From positions 372,001-436,000 of the forward strand of contig NZ_JASSVS010000001.1 in NCBI RefSeq assembly GCF_030250645.1: 64,000 nt of DNA. The letters run 5' to 3'. The notes under the pieces were generated by a model, which worked only from the letters and a program-made list of their open reading frames with translations, ran no database searches and had not been told where the DNA came from. The position numbers and the translations under genes were made by a program. Positions 56,262 through 64,000 of this stretch are shown piece after piece. Origin of the DNA: Marinobacter azerbaijanicus (GTDB lineage Bacteria; Pseudomonadota; Gammaproteobacteria; Pseudomonadales; Oleiphilaceae). Each line of letters begins with the position of its first letter. The first letter of the stretch is position 1.

Positions 56262-57272
56262 TCACTCTTTGAGACCTGAAAATCTGATGGGCAGGGACAC
56301 GCCCAGCGAGAAATCAGGTGCGTCTTCGGTCAGGCCAATACCAAGGCTGGTATTAACAATGGTGGTATCGCTAACACGGGTACCCAGCGACATACTGAGA
56401 AAGCCGCTCATCTGGTCCTGGGCCACAGCCTCGGAGCCGTCACTGAAAGACAGGATGGTTTCGTCGGAATAACTCAGCTGCGCAGAAATACTGAGGGAAA
56501 TGTCATAGGAGAGAGAGTAGGCAAAACCGCCAGACGCAGAGAGCCCGAAGCCTGCTTCAACCTCTTCCAGAACCCGTGCGCCGCGTACCTGCTGAAGCCC
56601 GGTTTCGGGGAGATTGTAGGTAGCACTCGTGGAACCAAACACCACCACCGGATCCAGCACTTTCGAAAAACTCAAACCACCGGCAAACGAGTAATATCCG
56701 CTGCCGGTGGAAAGCTGTTCATCGATATCGATTTCATAGGGACTGACGCCGGTCTTGGAGGTAAAGGTACCAAATACCGTGGTGGACATCTTACCCGGGA
56801 CATAGGAGAACGGCTGCCAGCGAGCGGTGGCCGATATGTCTCCGAAATCGTAAACGCTGAGTTCGTCCTGGGTGTCGTGCTTGACGACGAGCGGAATGCG
56901 AGTACCCACGGTCAGGTTATCCAGCAACCCATAATCGTAGGAAAACGCGTTGGTGAAGCTGTGGGTGGCAGAGGGAACAACGTCCAGATTACGAACCGAG
57001 CCATCGGTGATAGCCAGATCCAGACGCTGGTCGCCAGTGTAGGAATAGTCAAAGGAGTAATTAAGCGCGTGAGTACCCTCCTTCTGAAGCGAATAACTCG
57101 TCTCCGCAGACTGGAAAACCTCTTCCAGCTGCTTCGAGGAGTCTTCATCACCCTCCTGTTTCGCAAGCGCCTCCCTGGCCTGATCTACGTTTCCTTCCTG
57201 CGACAGCGCCACGCTTGGGTAAAGGCCGGTCACGGAAACAAGGATAAAACCTCGCACTAACCAACGATTCAT
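56262..57272 (-). CDS. FapF-like outer-membrane beta-barrel with N-terminal helical segment
   Basis: The 336-residue protein has a signal peptide (cleavage near ALS-QEG), then a charged helical segment (about 26-62, NVDQAREALAKQEGDEDSSK and onward) and a beta-barrel of about 12 strands with alternating patterns. In FapF, which exports Pseudomonas functional amyloid, a helical N-terminus plugs a trimeric barrel; the layout here agrees. I see the likeness in architecture and gene context only, not in a decisive motif. Confidence 0.7.
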   Translation of the reverse strand: MNRWLVRGFILVSVTGLYPSVALSQEGNVDQAREALAKQEGDEDSSKQLEEVFQSAETSYSLQKEGTHALNYSFDYSYTGDQRLDLAITDGSVRNLDVVPSATHSFTNAFSYDYGLLDNLTVGTRIPLVVKHDTQDELSVYDFGDISATARWQPFSYVPGKMSTTVFGTFTSKTGVSPYEIDIDEQLSTGSGYYSFAGGLSFSKVLDPVVVFGSTSATYNLPETGLQQVRGARVLEEVEAGFGLSASGGFAYSLSYDISLSISAQLSYSDETILSFSDGSEAVAQDQMSGFLSMSLGTRVSDTTIVNTSLGIGLTEDAPDFSLGVSLPIRFSGLKE

Positions 57273-57330
57273 CCTGACTCCCTTATTTTACTTGTAATGG
57301 TTCCTGTGCCAGGGCTTTGCGCCCCGGACG

Positions 57331-58131
57331 CTAATTACGGCGGTAGAACAGCTGCTTTCTGGTGTTCTCGACACTGCCGTCCGGGTTGTTTTTCTGGCGT
57401 TCCAGCATGTTCCGGATCCGGCGTTCGGTAGATTCGTGAAATTCGGGAATCTTCTGAAGTGCCAGCAATGTCATTGTCTGGTCATCCACAAACCGCAGGT
57501 CCTCTTCCTTCAACTCAAGGTAATCCAGAGGCTTGTCGCTACCGGGAAACACAATGAAAAGGACGTTGTCGTCCCACTTTTCCTCGAACTGGGCGAGGGT
57601 AAAGGAAATGTTGCCGACTGCGGGGTCAGCCAGGTAAACACGCCCGTCACGGATGGTTCTCAGCACCACGAAATGCTTGAAGCCGGCATGTTCGATGGGC
57701 ACGATAGCCGGATGGTCAAGATCGATAAGGTCTTCAATCGTGGCGCGGAAGCCTCCGGACGGGTAACCCAGAGCCGTCACCAGCCGCTTCATATCGAGCA
57801 TGGAGAAGGCCCGGCGCTGGACGATGCGCTCACTTTCTCCATAATGAAGCAGGCCTTCCATCACCTGCCGCTCCCCAAGGTTCCTGCCGAGATAGAAATT
57901 GAGAACGGTGGTCAGGGCGGCACTGCCGCAACTGTAGTCATAGGCCTGGCGAACAATATTGCGGAACTGCTGTTCTACCAGTGGCTCCACTCGTGTGTCG
58001 GTTCGCAACTCAATGGGGCTGGTGTCGAAATCCTGCTCAATCACGACAGTACCCTGCTGATAAGGCTCAACAACAACTGCCTCCTGGGCCATGGTGAATG
58101 TGAGTATGGATCCGGCGAGTACCAGCAGCAT
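57331..58131 (-). CDS. C39-family cysteine peptidase (FapD-like), no ABC transporter
   Basis: This 266-residue protein has a signal peptide (cleavage near AQ-EAV), so it acts in the periplasm. The C39 catalytic set is complete: oxyanion Gln62 and Cys68 in RQAYDYSCGSAAL, His153 in FKHFVVL and Asp169 in VYLADPAVG. Bacteriocin exporters carry C39 as an N-terminal domain of an ABC protein; here it stands alone, as FapD does in amyloid operons. It leads the minus-strand four-gene group. The C-terminal 50 residues are polar and helical. Confidence 0.85.
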   Translation of the reverse strand: MLLVLAGSILTFTMAQEAVVVEPYQQGTVVIEQDFDTSPIELRTDTRVEPLVEQQFRNIVRQAYDYSCGSAALTTVLNFYLGRNLGERQVMEGLLHYGESERIVQRRAFSMLDMKRLVTALGYPSGGFRATIEDLIDLDHPAIVPIEHAGFKHFVVLRTIRDGRVYLADPAVGNISFTLAQFEEKWDDNVLFIVFPGSDKPLDYLELKEEDLRFVDDQTMTLLALQKIPEFHESTERRIRNMLERQKNNPDGSVENTRKQLFYRRN

Positions 58132-58266
58132 GGTCAGATGAAGTCCCTGTTGTTATCAGACATGACGTTTCCCGAGTTACATCTTGTTACGGTAAGATAC
58201 CGAAATCGCTAACCCCTTAAAGATAACTGTGCCTCAAATCTGCCGCTGCAGAAGAGGCCCTTCCTG

Positions 58267-58283
58267 CCAGTTTTGAGAACTGG
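58267..58283. promoter_or_regulatory. Dyad in the C39 peptidase / LuxR divergent spacer
   Basis: CCAGTT (58267-58272) and AACTGG (58278-58283) form a perfect 6-bp inverted repeat around TTGAG. CGGTA/TACCG (58190-58202) is a second short dyad nearer the peptidase gene. Either could be an operator for the LuxR protein; no evidence beyond symmetry. Confidence 0.35.
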
Positions 58284-58383
58284 TTCATGCACGTCAAAAC
58301 ACACCAGAGAGAAGTTGACGCCGACAGTGAAAGCCGGTATCACATCCTTTGCCATTGTCTGACACCAATTACTGAAGATCCTG

Positions 58384-61140
58384 ATGACAACAACACTGAA
58401 GCCGGGACAACTGACGTTTATTGCCGCCAAGAACCAGAGCCCCCAACCACCCCCTGCCTTATTACCCCGGGAAAAATTCAATGACCTCCTCCATGACCTG
58501 GAGCCGGTGAGCCTGCTTCTGGTTCATGCCCCGGCCGGTTATGGCAAGACAACTACGGTGGCCGACCGGCTTCAGGCACTTGAGGCGACCACCGCATGGT
58601 ATCGGCTGGAGACTGGAGACAACGACCCGGCCCGGTTCGCAGGCTATCTGGCCAATGCGTTGGAAATGGCGGTACCCGGTAGCTGTTCAGCCACACTGCG
58701 TAAATTGCAGGGTGAAGGTTACGACGACCTCGAAGAGTTCCTCACGGACCTTCTCGCGGAGCTCCAGCTGGACGAAGCTCCGCTGTACCTGGTTCTTGAC
58801 GACTACCATGTGATTGACAGCCCTGAGATACACAATGCCTTGCGCTTCCTGCTCCGGCATCAGCCCGCCTGCCTCACGCTGGTACTGAATACCCGGACCA
58901 TCCCACCCATTGGTGTCGCCCAGTTGCGCATGCAGGGCAGGATGTCTGAAATCACCTCCCGGGACCTGGCCTTTGGCGCCGATGAGGCACAACACTATTT
59001 CGACAGCCGACTGCCGTTCGAGATTTCCCGGGAGAGTATTGAAAGGGCTGTGAGGCGTGTTGAGGGTTGGGTGTCCGCACTCCAGCTTCTGTCAGCCTCG
59101 GCAATGACCAGTGTTGAGTTCAACGATTTTGTGGATCAACTGGAGTTCGGCAACCAGCATATCTTCGACTATTTCGACGAACTGGTTGGCCACGGTCTCA
59201 CCGAGCAGCAGCGGAAGTTCCTGTTACGCACCAGCATACTGGACCGTTTCAACGCGCGAATGGTGATGCGGGTCATGGATGACAGCGACGGCCAGGCGCT
59301 ACTCAGCAGCCTGCTTGCCATGGGGCTGTTTATCACACCAGTGGACAATTCGGCGCTGTGGTTCCGCTATCACCCGTTGTTCTCCGTGTACCTCCGGCAT
59401 CTGCTGAGCTGCACAACCGAGGAAAACCGACATCGGCTGCACCAACGTGCCTGCGATGCCTGGCTGGAACTGGACCACGCAGAGGAGGCGGCACGGCACG
59501 CCATCGAAGCGGATGACGCGGAGCGGATTACCCGCGTATTGACCCAGCACGGGCGCAAGTTTTTCACCGAGGGGCAGTTTATCCTGCTGCAACGATGCCT
59601 CGACGCCCTGCCTCAGGACATCATTGCCCGGGATCCCACCCTGACGCTGCTCCGGGCCTGGGTGGCCCAGGGCCAGTACCAGTTCGACGACGTGGAAAAC
59701 TGGCTGTCCGCGGCCGAATCCAGGCTGGAAACATCCATGACCGAGGACACCCAGCGGGCTGTCTACGGCGAGTTCAGCGCCATCAGGGCGCAAGTCGCGA
59801 TGAATTATGGTGATGGTGAGCGGGCGCTTGCATTGGCGCGGGAAGCCATTGACCAGGAAGCTCGTTACCTTCCCACCTCTCGCGTTGCCGCCGCTTCGGT
59901 AATCGGAGAGGCACTGTTTGTTCAGGGCGAACTCGAGGAAGCCCTGGCCCGCATGCAGGAAACCGAGCACCTTGCCCGTGCCCACCAGGCCCACCAGAAC
60001 GTGATCTGGGCCCTGTGCCAGCAATCCGAAATCAGCGTGGCCATGGGCCTGCTGCAAAAGGCCTACAATATCCAGGAACGTGGTTTCCAGTATGCCGAGG
60101 AAAACAACCTCAACCACCTTCCGATCCTGGAGTTCCTGTTCCGGATCCGCAGCCAGATCATGTGGGAATGGCACCACCTGGAAAATGCCGAACGCTGCGC
60201 TTTGCAGGGCATCGAGATTCTTGAGGCGCAGGGCGAACGCTGGCATGTGCAGAGCTACACATCCCTGGCCAAGGTCGCCCATGCCCGGGGCCGCCAGAGC
60301 CTTTGCGCTGACTACATTGCCAAGATACAGAAAATGCTGGCCTCAGGTGATTATCATCTGGACTGGGTTGCCAATGCCCACGCCACCATGCTGGCCTACT
60401 GGGACGCCGTCAAAGACTATGAGGCCATCCAGCGCTGGCTGACCATCGCACCACCGGTGAATCCCGACAGCGCCACCAACCATTTTAATCAATGTAACGG
60501 CCGCAATCGGGCCCGGGCCTATATGAGCCTTGGCCTGCACAGCAAGGCACAGCCCCTGCTGTCCGGGCTGCAGGCTGTCGCGGAGCGGGTTGGGCTGAAG
60601 ACCGACCTGAACCGCAATCACATTGCACTGGCCCTGTTGTACTGGGATACCGATGATCGGGAAAATGCCCTCAGGCACATGGTGGTGGCGCTCCAACTGG
60701 CCAGCACCACCGGCGCTGTTGGTAGTTTTCTTCGCATGGGCAAGGTGCTGATTGTCATTCTTAAGGCACTGATCAATGATGACGCCATCGACGGCATGGA
60801 GCTACAACGTGCCGAACGGCTGATTCAACTCGCACAGCAGCAACGGGACTTCAGTCGCGCCATTCGCATCTCCCTGGATGAAGCGATCATTCAGGACATA
60901 ATCGACCGCCCCGATGTACCAGAACTGATCCGGACGTCACCGCTAACCCGTCGCGAGTGGCAGATACTGAGCCTGATCCATGCCGGCCTGTCGAACGACC
61001 AGATTGCCGAGCACCTGAAGGTGGCCTCAACAACCGTCAAGACTCATATCCGCAGCCTCTACCAGAAGCAGAACATCAGCCACCGGTCCGAGGCTATCGA
61101 ACTGGCCAAGGACCTGCTCAGCAAGATTCAGGGAGAATAG
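58384..61140 (+). CDS. MalT-like LuxR-family ATP-dependent regulator (LAL)
   Basis: The 918-residue regulator has an N-terminal STAND ATPase with Walker A APAGYGKTTT (49-58) and Walker B LYLVLDDYH, a middle region of TPR-like helices (about 400-800), and a C-terminal LuxR HTH (LTRREWQILSLIHAGLSNDQ, then ASTTVKTHIRSLYQKQN). MalT-like proteins turn on divergent genes when an inducer is bound. Being divergent from the four-gene surface group, it is the natural activator of that group. ATG 58384. Confidence 0.9.
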   Translation: MTTTLKPGQLTFIAAKNQSPQPPPALLPREKFNDLLHDLEPVSLLLVHAPAGYGKTTTVADRLQALEATTAWYRLETGDNDPARFAGYLANALEMAVPGSCSATLRKLQGEGYDDLEEFLTDLLAELQLDEAPLYLVLDDYHVIDSPEIHNALRFLLRHQPACLTLVLNTRTIPPIGVAQLRMQGRMSEITSRDLAFGADEAQHYFDSRLPFEISRESIERAVRRVEGWVSALQLLSASAMTSVEFNDFVDQLEFGNQHIFDYFDELVGHGLTEQQRKFLLRTSILDRFNARMVMRVMDDSDGQALLSSLLAMGLFITPVDNSALWFRYHPLFSVYLRHLLSCTTEENRHRLHQRACDAWLELDHAEEAARHAIEADDAERITRVLTQHGRKFFTEGQFILLQRCLDALPQDIIARDPTLTLLRAWVAQGQYQFDDVENWLSAAESRLETSMTEDTQRAVYGEFSAIRAQVAMNYGDGERALALAREAIDQEARYLPTSRVAAASVIGEALFVQGELEEALARMQETEHLARAHQAHQNVIWALCQQSEISVAMGLLQKAYNIQERGFQYAEENNLNHLPILEFLFRIRSQIMWEWHHLENAERCALQGIEILEAQGERWHVQSYTSLAKVAHARGRQSLCADYIAKIQKMLASGDYHLDWVANAHATMLAYWDAVKDYEAIQRWLTIAPPVNPDSATNHFNQCNGRNRARAYMSLGLHSKAQPLLSGLQAVAERVGLKTDLNRNHIALALLYWDTDDRENALRHMVVALQLASTTGAVGSFLRMGKVLIVILKALINDDAIDGMELQRAERLIQLAQQQRDFSRAIRISLDEAIIQDIIDRPDVPELIRTSPLTRREWQILSLIHAGLSNDQIAEHLKVASTTVKTHIRSLYQKQNISHRSEAIELAKDLLSKIQGE

Positions 61141-61158
61141 TGCCGGCGCCCCCGGCAC
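61140..61158. terminator. Hairpin between LuxR and DASS genes
   Basis: GTGCCGG (61140-61146) and CCGGCAC (61152-61158) form a perfect 7-bp stem with a CGCCC loop, between convergent genes. No T-run, so termination is uncertain. Confidence 0.5.
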
Positions 61159-61166
61159 CTGGTGGC

Positions 61167-62630
61167 TTACAGTGAGAACACCACCCCCAGCAACAGATAG
61201 CTGAGCCCTGTCACGACAACGATGCCAAGCACATTCAGGGCGAATCCGGCGCGGATCATGTCTTGAATGCGCATGTGGCCGCTGGAGAAAACAATGGCGT
61301 TGGGTGGGGTCGCCACCGGCATCATGAACGCACAGCTGGCAGCAACCGCGGCCGGGACCGTCAGCAACAGCACCGACAACTCCTGGGACATTGCCAGCGC
61401 GCCCAGCAACGGCAGGAACGCCGCTGCTGTGGCGGTATTGCTGGTCACCTCGGTGAGGAAAATGATAACCGCCACCACCAGGGCGATCATCACCAGAACC
61501 GGCAGATGGCCCGCCACTGACAGGCTCTCGGCTATCCATTCCGCCAGGCCTGAGCTGCTGATCACCCCGGCCATGGCAAGGCCACCACCGAACAACAGCA
61601 ATACGCCCCAGGGAATACCCTGGGCCGTCTCCCAGTCAAGCACAAACACCCGCTCTTTAAGGTTCACCGGTATCAGGAACATGGCGATGGCAGCTGCAAT
61701 GGCAATGCCGGTATCGCTGAGCCAGGGCATCAGGCCATCGGACAGAAGAGGCCGGAAAATCCATGTAGCGGCGGTCACCACAAACACCAGCGCCACCAGT
61801 TTTTCGCCTTTCTGCAATGGGCCAAGGGATTTCAGTTCGTCCCGTATCATGTCACCACTGCCGGCCTGGCTACCCAGGGCGAAATCCCTGCGACACAGCC
61901 ACCACCATGTCAGCGTCAGCATGACCAGCGACACCGGCACCCCCAGCAGCATCCATTGGGCAAAGCCAACGGAGATACCCTGATTCTCGCTCAGGTAGGC
62001 AGCCAGCAGGGCATTTGGAGGGGTGCCAATCAGGGTAGCAATACCGCCAATACTGGCAGAATAGGCGATGGCCAGGAGCAATGCTGTGGCATAACGCCGC
62101 ACACCCTCCGGGTTGGACGAATCCATCATTGCAATGACTGACAGGCCAATTGGCAGCATCATGATTGATGTGGCGGTGTTACTGACCCACATACTGAGAA
62201 AGGCCGTGGCAATCATGAATCCGGCAATCTGGCGACGGGGCCTGTCGCCCACACCTCTGAGAGTCAGCAGGGCAATGCGCCGGTGAAGATTCCACCGCTG
62301 CATGGCCAGCCCAAGCGTAAAGCCGCCAAGAAACAGGAAGATAATGGGGTTGGCGTAGGGCGTAGTCGCGTCCTTGATGCCACCCAGACCCAACGCCGGT
62401 ATCAATACAATCGGAACCAGCGCCGTAGCCGGGATGGGAATTGCTTCAGTGGACCACCATGTGGCCATCAACAGCATCAAACCAAATGCCGCCCAGGCTT
62501 CCGCCCCCATTCCCTCCGGAGCCGGCAGTGCCAGTGTCATGAGCAGGAACAAGGGGCCCAGAATCAGCCCGATCACCCTGCTCCGTGGTAACCCGTCAGG
62601 TTTGTCATCGGATCTGATATCTTCAGACAT
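61167..62630 (-). CDS. DASS/SLC13-family sodium:dicarboxylate-type symporter
   Basis: The 487-residue protein has about 11 to 13 membrane helices and both SNT motifs of the family: VSNTATSIMMLPIG and TSNTATAAAFLPLLG. Substrates in this family are C4-dicarboxylates, citrate or sulfate; the sequence does not decide. It lies 19 bp after the DksA-like gene on the minus strand, suggesting cotranscription. Confidence 0.9.
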   Translation of the reverse strand: MSEDIRSDDKPDGLPRSRVIGLILGPLFLLMTLALPAPEGMGAEAWAAFGLMLLMATWWSTEAIPIPATALVPIVLIPALGLGGIKDATTPYANPIIFLFLGGFTLGLAMQRWNLHRRIALLTLRGVGDRPRRQIAGFMIATAFLSMWVSNTATSIMMLPIGLSVIAMMDSSNPEGVRRYATALLLAIAYSASIGGIATLIGTPPNALLAAYLSENQGISVGFAQWMLLGVPVSLVMLTLTWWWLCRRDFALGSQAGSGDMIRDELKSLGPLQKGEKLVALVFVVTAATWIFRPLLSDGLMPWLSDTGIAIAAAIAMFLIPVNLKERVFVLDWETAQGIPWGVLLLFGGGLAMAGVISSSGLAEWIAESLSVAGHLPVLVMIALVVAVIIFLTEVTSNTATAAAFLPLLGALAMSQELSVLLLTVPAAVAASCAFMMPVATPPNAIVFSSGHMRIQDMIRAGFALNVLGIVVVTGLSYLLLGVVFSL

Positions 62631-62649
62631 CTGGTCTCCTTTTTCCGGA

Positions 62650-62970
62650 TTATTCGTCAGCGCATTTCACACAGACAGTGGTGTAAGGAAGTACCTGTAA
62701 CCGTCGCGGATCTATTTCCTCCCCGCAACGTTCGCATTCGTCCCCCAACCCGTTGGCCAGCCGATCCAGCGCGTGCTCAATCTGGGCCAGTTCACTGCGA
62801 GTCTCGGTTTCCAGAGAATCCACTACCTCATCATTCTGGGTCTGAACCGCCTGCTCTTCGAAGTCCTTCTCAAGAGCGCCATCCTGGCGATGCTGATGGG
62901 CCTCGTACTTTGCCAGTCGCGCTTTCAGATCAGCACGCAGGGTTTCCAGTTCCGACTTGCGATTACTCAT
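62650..62970 (-). CDS. DksA/TraR-family C4 zinc-finger protein
   Basis: The 106-residue protein has an N-terminal coiled coil and a C4 zinc finger with CERC and CVKC near the C-terminus (first pair after GDE). It lacks the coiled-coil tip DxxDxA of true DksA, so it is more like the short TraR/YbiI group, which bind RNA polymerase in some cases. Role unknown; it heads the DASS transporter operon. Confidence 0.88.
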   Translation of the reverse strand: MSNRKSELETLRADLKARLAKYEAHQHRQDGALEKDFEEQAVQTQNDEVVDSLETETRSELAQIEHALDRLANGLGDECERCGEEIDPRRLQVLPYTTVCVKCADE

Positions 62971-63124
62971 AGCACCTCCCGTATCGGGGTTATCCCCGGA
63001 TAATTACCGCTTACAATAAAGCATAAGCCTGACAGGCATTTGATGCTTGTCAAAATTGCCGGACCTGATCGAGTCCACAATAATGCCAGTCAACTCTGTG
63101 AAAAATGAAAATAAAGGAGTCTTA

Positions 63125-64000
63125 ATGGGGCGGCAAATTCCCATTTCCCGCATCATGCATAGCGGCATGCTGCTCCAGTGCGCGCCCGATACCACCATTG
63201 CGCAGGCTGCAGCGCGTATGGCGGACCAGGCGGTAAGCTCCATTCTGATCGTTGAGGGTGGACAGGTTGCCGGCATCTGGACCGAACATGATGCATTGGC
63301 CGTTGACTTTTCAGACTCTGCCGTCCTCCAGCAGCCGGTGGCATCGGTAATGAGCACAACGGTTGCAACGCTGCCTCATTCCATGGAGATCGGAGCGGCA
63401 GCCGTTGAGTTCCGGGAACAGGGCCGGCGGCATTTTCTCGTTGTAGACGACCAGGACTCACCGGTTGGTATTCTCTCCCAGACCGACATGGCCCTGAACC
63501 AGGGGCTTGAGCCCTATCTTCGGCTCAGGGAAGTGAAAGCCGTCATCCCGCGCCCGGCGGTAGTCGTGGACGGAGCACTGCCGGTAACGGAGGTGGCCCG
63601 CCGCATGCACAGTCAACATACCGATGCGGTTGTGGTGAAGTGCGATACCGGGCTGGGAATACTCACCGAACGTGACATTGTCCGTTTTATCGCCCGTCAT
63701 GTGGGCAATAGCCCCGCATCACAGCTTGCCACACAGCCACTGCTTTCCGTGCACGAAGCCGAGCCGCTGATCCATGCCAGGGACCTGCTGCTTGAAAAAC
63801 ACATCAGGCATCTGGCTGTCACCGGCAACAATGGCGACGTCATCGGGCTGATCGGCTATCACGACATGCTGTCGGGGGCTGAGCAGATGTACCTGGACGA
63901 CCTGCGCACTGCCCTGGAACAGCGGGATCAGGCGCTGGCCAAGTCCCGCAGGACATTACAACTGGCTGAGCGGGTTATTGAGTCGTCGTTTGAAGGCATT
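63125..64000 (+). CDS. Multi-CBS-PAS signalling protein, 5' fragment
   Basis: At least 292 codons are visible, open at the right edge. The protein starts MGRQIPISRIMHSGM and has two CBS pairs (about 1-125 and 130-255), with motifs GIWTEHDALA, GILSQTDMAL and GILTERDIVR. A coiled-coil linker and the start of a PAS domain (LQLAERVIESSFEGI) follow. Such proteins usually continue into GGDEF and EAL domains, but that is not seen here. RBS AAGGAG at 63114-63119. Confidence 0.88.
   Translation, partial: MGRQIPISRIMHSGMLLQCAPDTTIAQAAARMADQAVSSILIVEGGQVAGIWTEHDALAVDFSDSAVLQQPVASVMSTTVATLPHSMEIGAAAVEFREQGRRHFLVVDDQDSPVGILSQTDMALNQGLEPYLRLREVKAVIPRPAVVVDGALPVTEVARRMHSQHTDAVVVKCDTGLGILTERDIVRFIARHVGNSPASQLATQPLLSVHEAEPLIHARDLLLEKHIRHLAVTGNNGDVIGLIGYHDMLSGAEQMYLDDLRTALEQRDQALAKSRRTLQLAERVIESSFEGI

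Noticed and set aside
59299-60282. 327-codon open frame antisense to the LuxR gene
   Set aside because: Shadow of the regulator's TPR-like region; no recognisable features.

Overview
The window reads as chromosomal DNA of a marine gammaproteobacterium close to Marinobacter/Pseudomonas. GC is moderately high and genes are tightly packed, often with ATGA/GTGA start-stop overlaps. Several blocks follow Pseudomonas gene order: comEC-exbB-exbD-msbA beside lolCD and a PilZ gene; trxB-aat-bpt-infA-clpA-clpS-cspD-nudJ-mnmA-hflD-purB; and ccoNOQP-ccoGHIS-safE. The genus is an inference from content and synteny. I see no rRNA, tRNA, CRISPR array, insertion sequence or prophage.

Layout. 1-6380: envelope block, with the N-terminus of MsbA, ExbD, ExbB and ComEC on the minus strand, a DUF2062 protein on plus, then LolD and a single LolC/E-type permease on minus. 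6495-11425: a PilZ protein, a small exported protein, the agmatine-to-putrescine pair (aguA, aguB), a solitary MoxR ATPase and trxB. 11475-11580: a perfect 26-bp inverted repeat. 11619-23499: protein turnover and translation block (aat, bpt, infA; clpA/clpS on minus; cspD, rluE, nudJ, mnmA, hflD, purB, roxA, a GNAT fusion). 23488-34794: regulators and metabolism (LysR, a one-TM protein, a hybrid histidine kinase, a MarR/Gpx peroxide module, alaA, an unknown small gene, htpX, pdxB, rhlB, epmC). 34945-41196: dsbD, tusA, a small ABM-fold protein, rlmM, a 7TMR-DISM diguanylate cyclase and an alpha/beta hydrolase. 41422-50112: the complete cbb3 oxidase and assembly cluster. 50134-53521: ttcA, TetR, a DnaJ-related protein and a polysaccharide deacetylase.

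53530-61140 is the most interesting part. Four minus-strand genes encode a C39-type cysteine peptidase without an ABC transporter, a FapF-like beta-barrel with an N-terminal helical segment, a FadL-family barrel and a MalM/FilE-like lipoprotein. Divergent from them is a 918-residue MalT-like LuxR regulator. Together they look like a surface-export module whose cargo is not encoded here. The window ends with a DASS/SLC13 transporter, a DksA/TraR zinc-finger protein and the start of a multi-CBS-PAS signalling protein.

How the genes work together. The cco cluster encodes high-affinity respiration together with its copper and haem maturation, and has a candidate ANR box upstream. DsbD and TrxB are the reducing side of thiol exchange. 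ClpA/ClpS, Bpt and Aat form a complete N-end rule pathway, with both transferases and the adaptor-unfoldase pair. RoxA and EpmC are two hydroxylases acting on the translation machinery. All functional calls are from sequence motifs and family knowledge; no database search was run.
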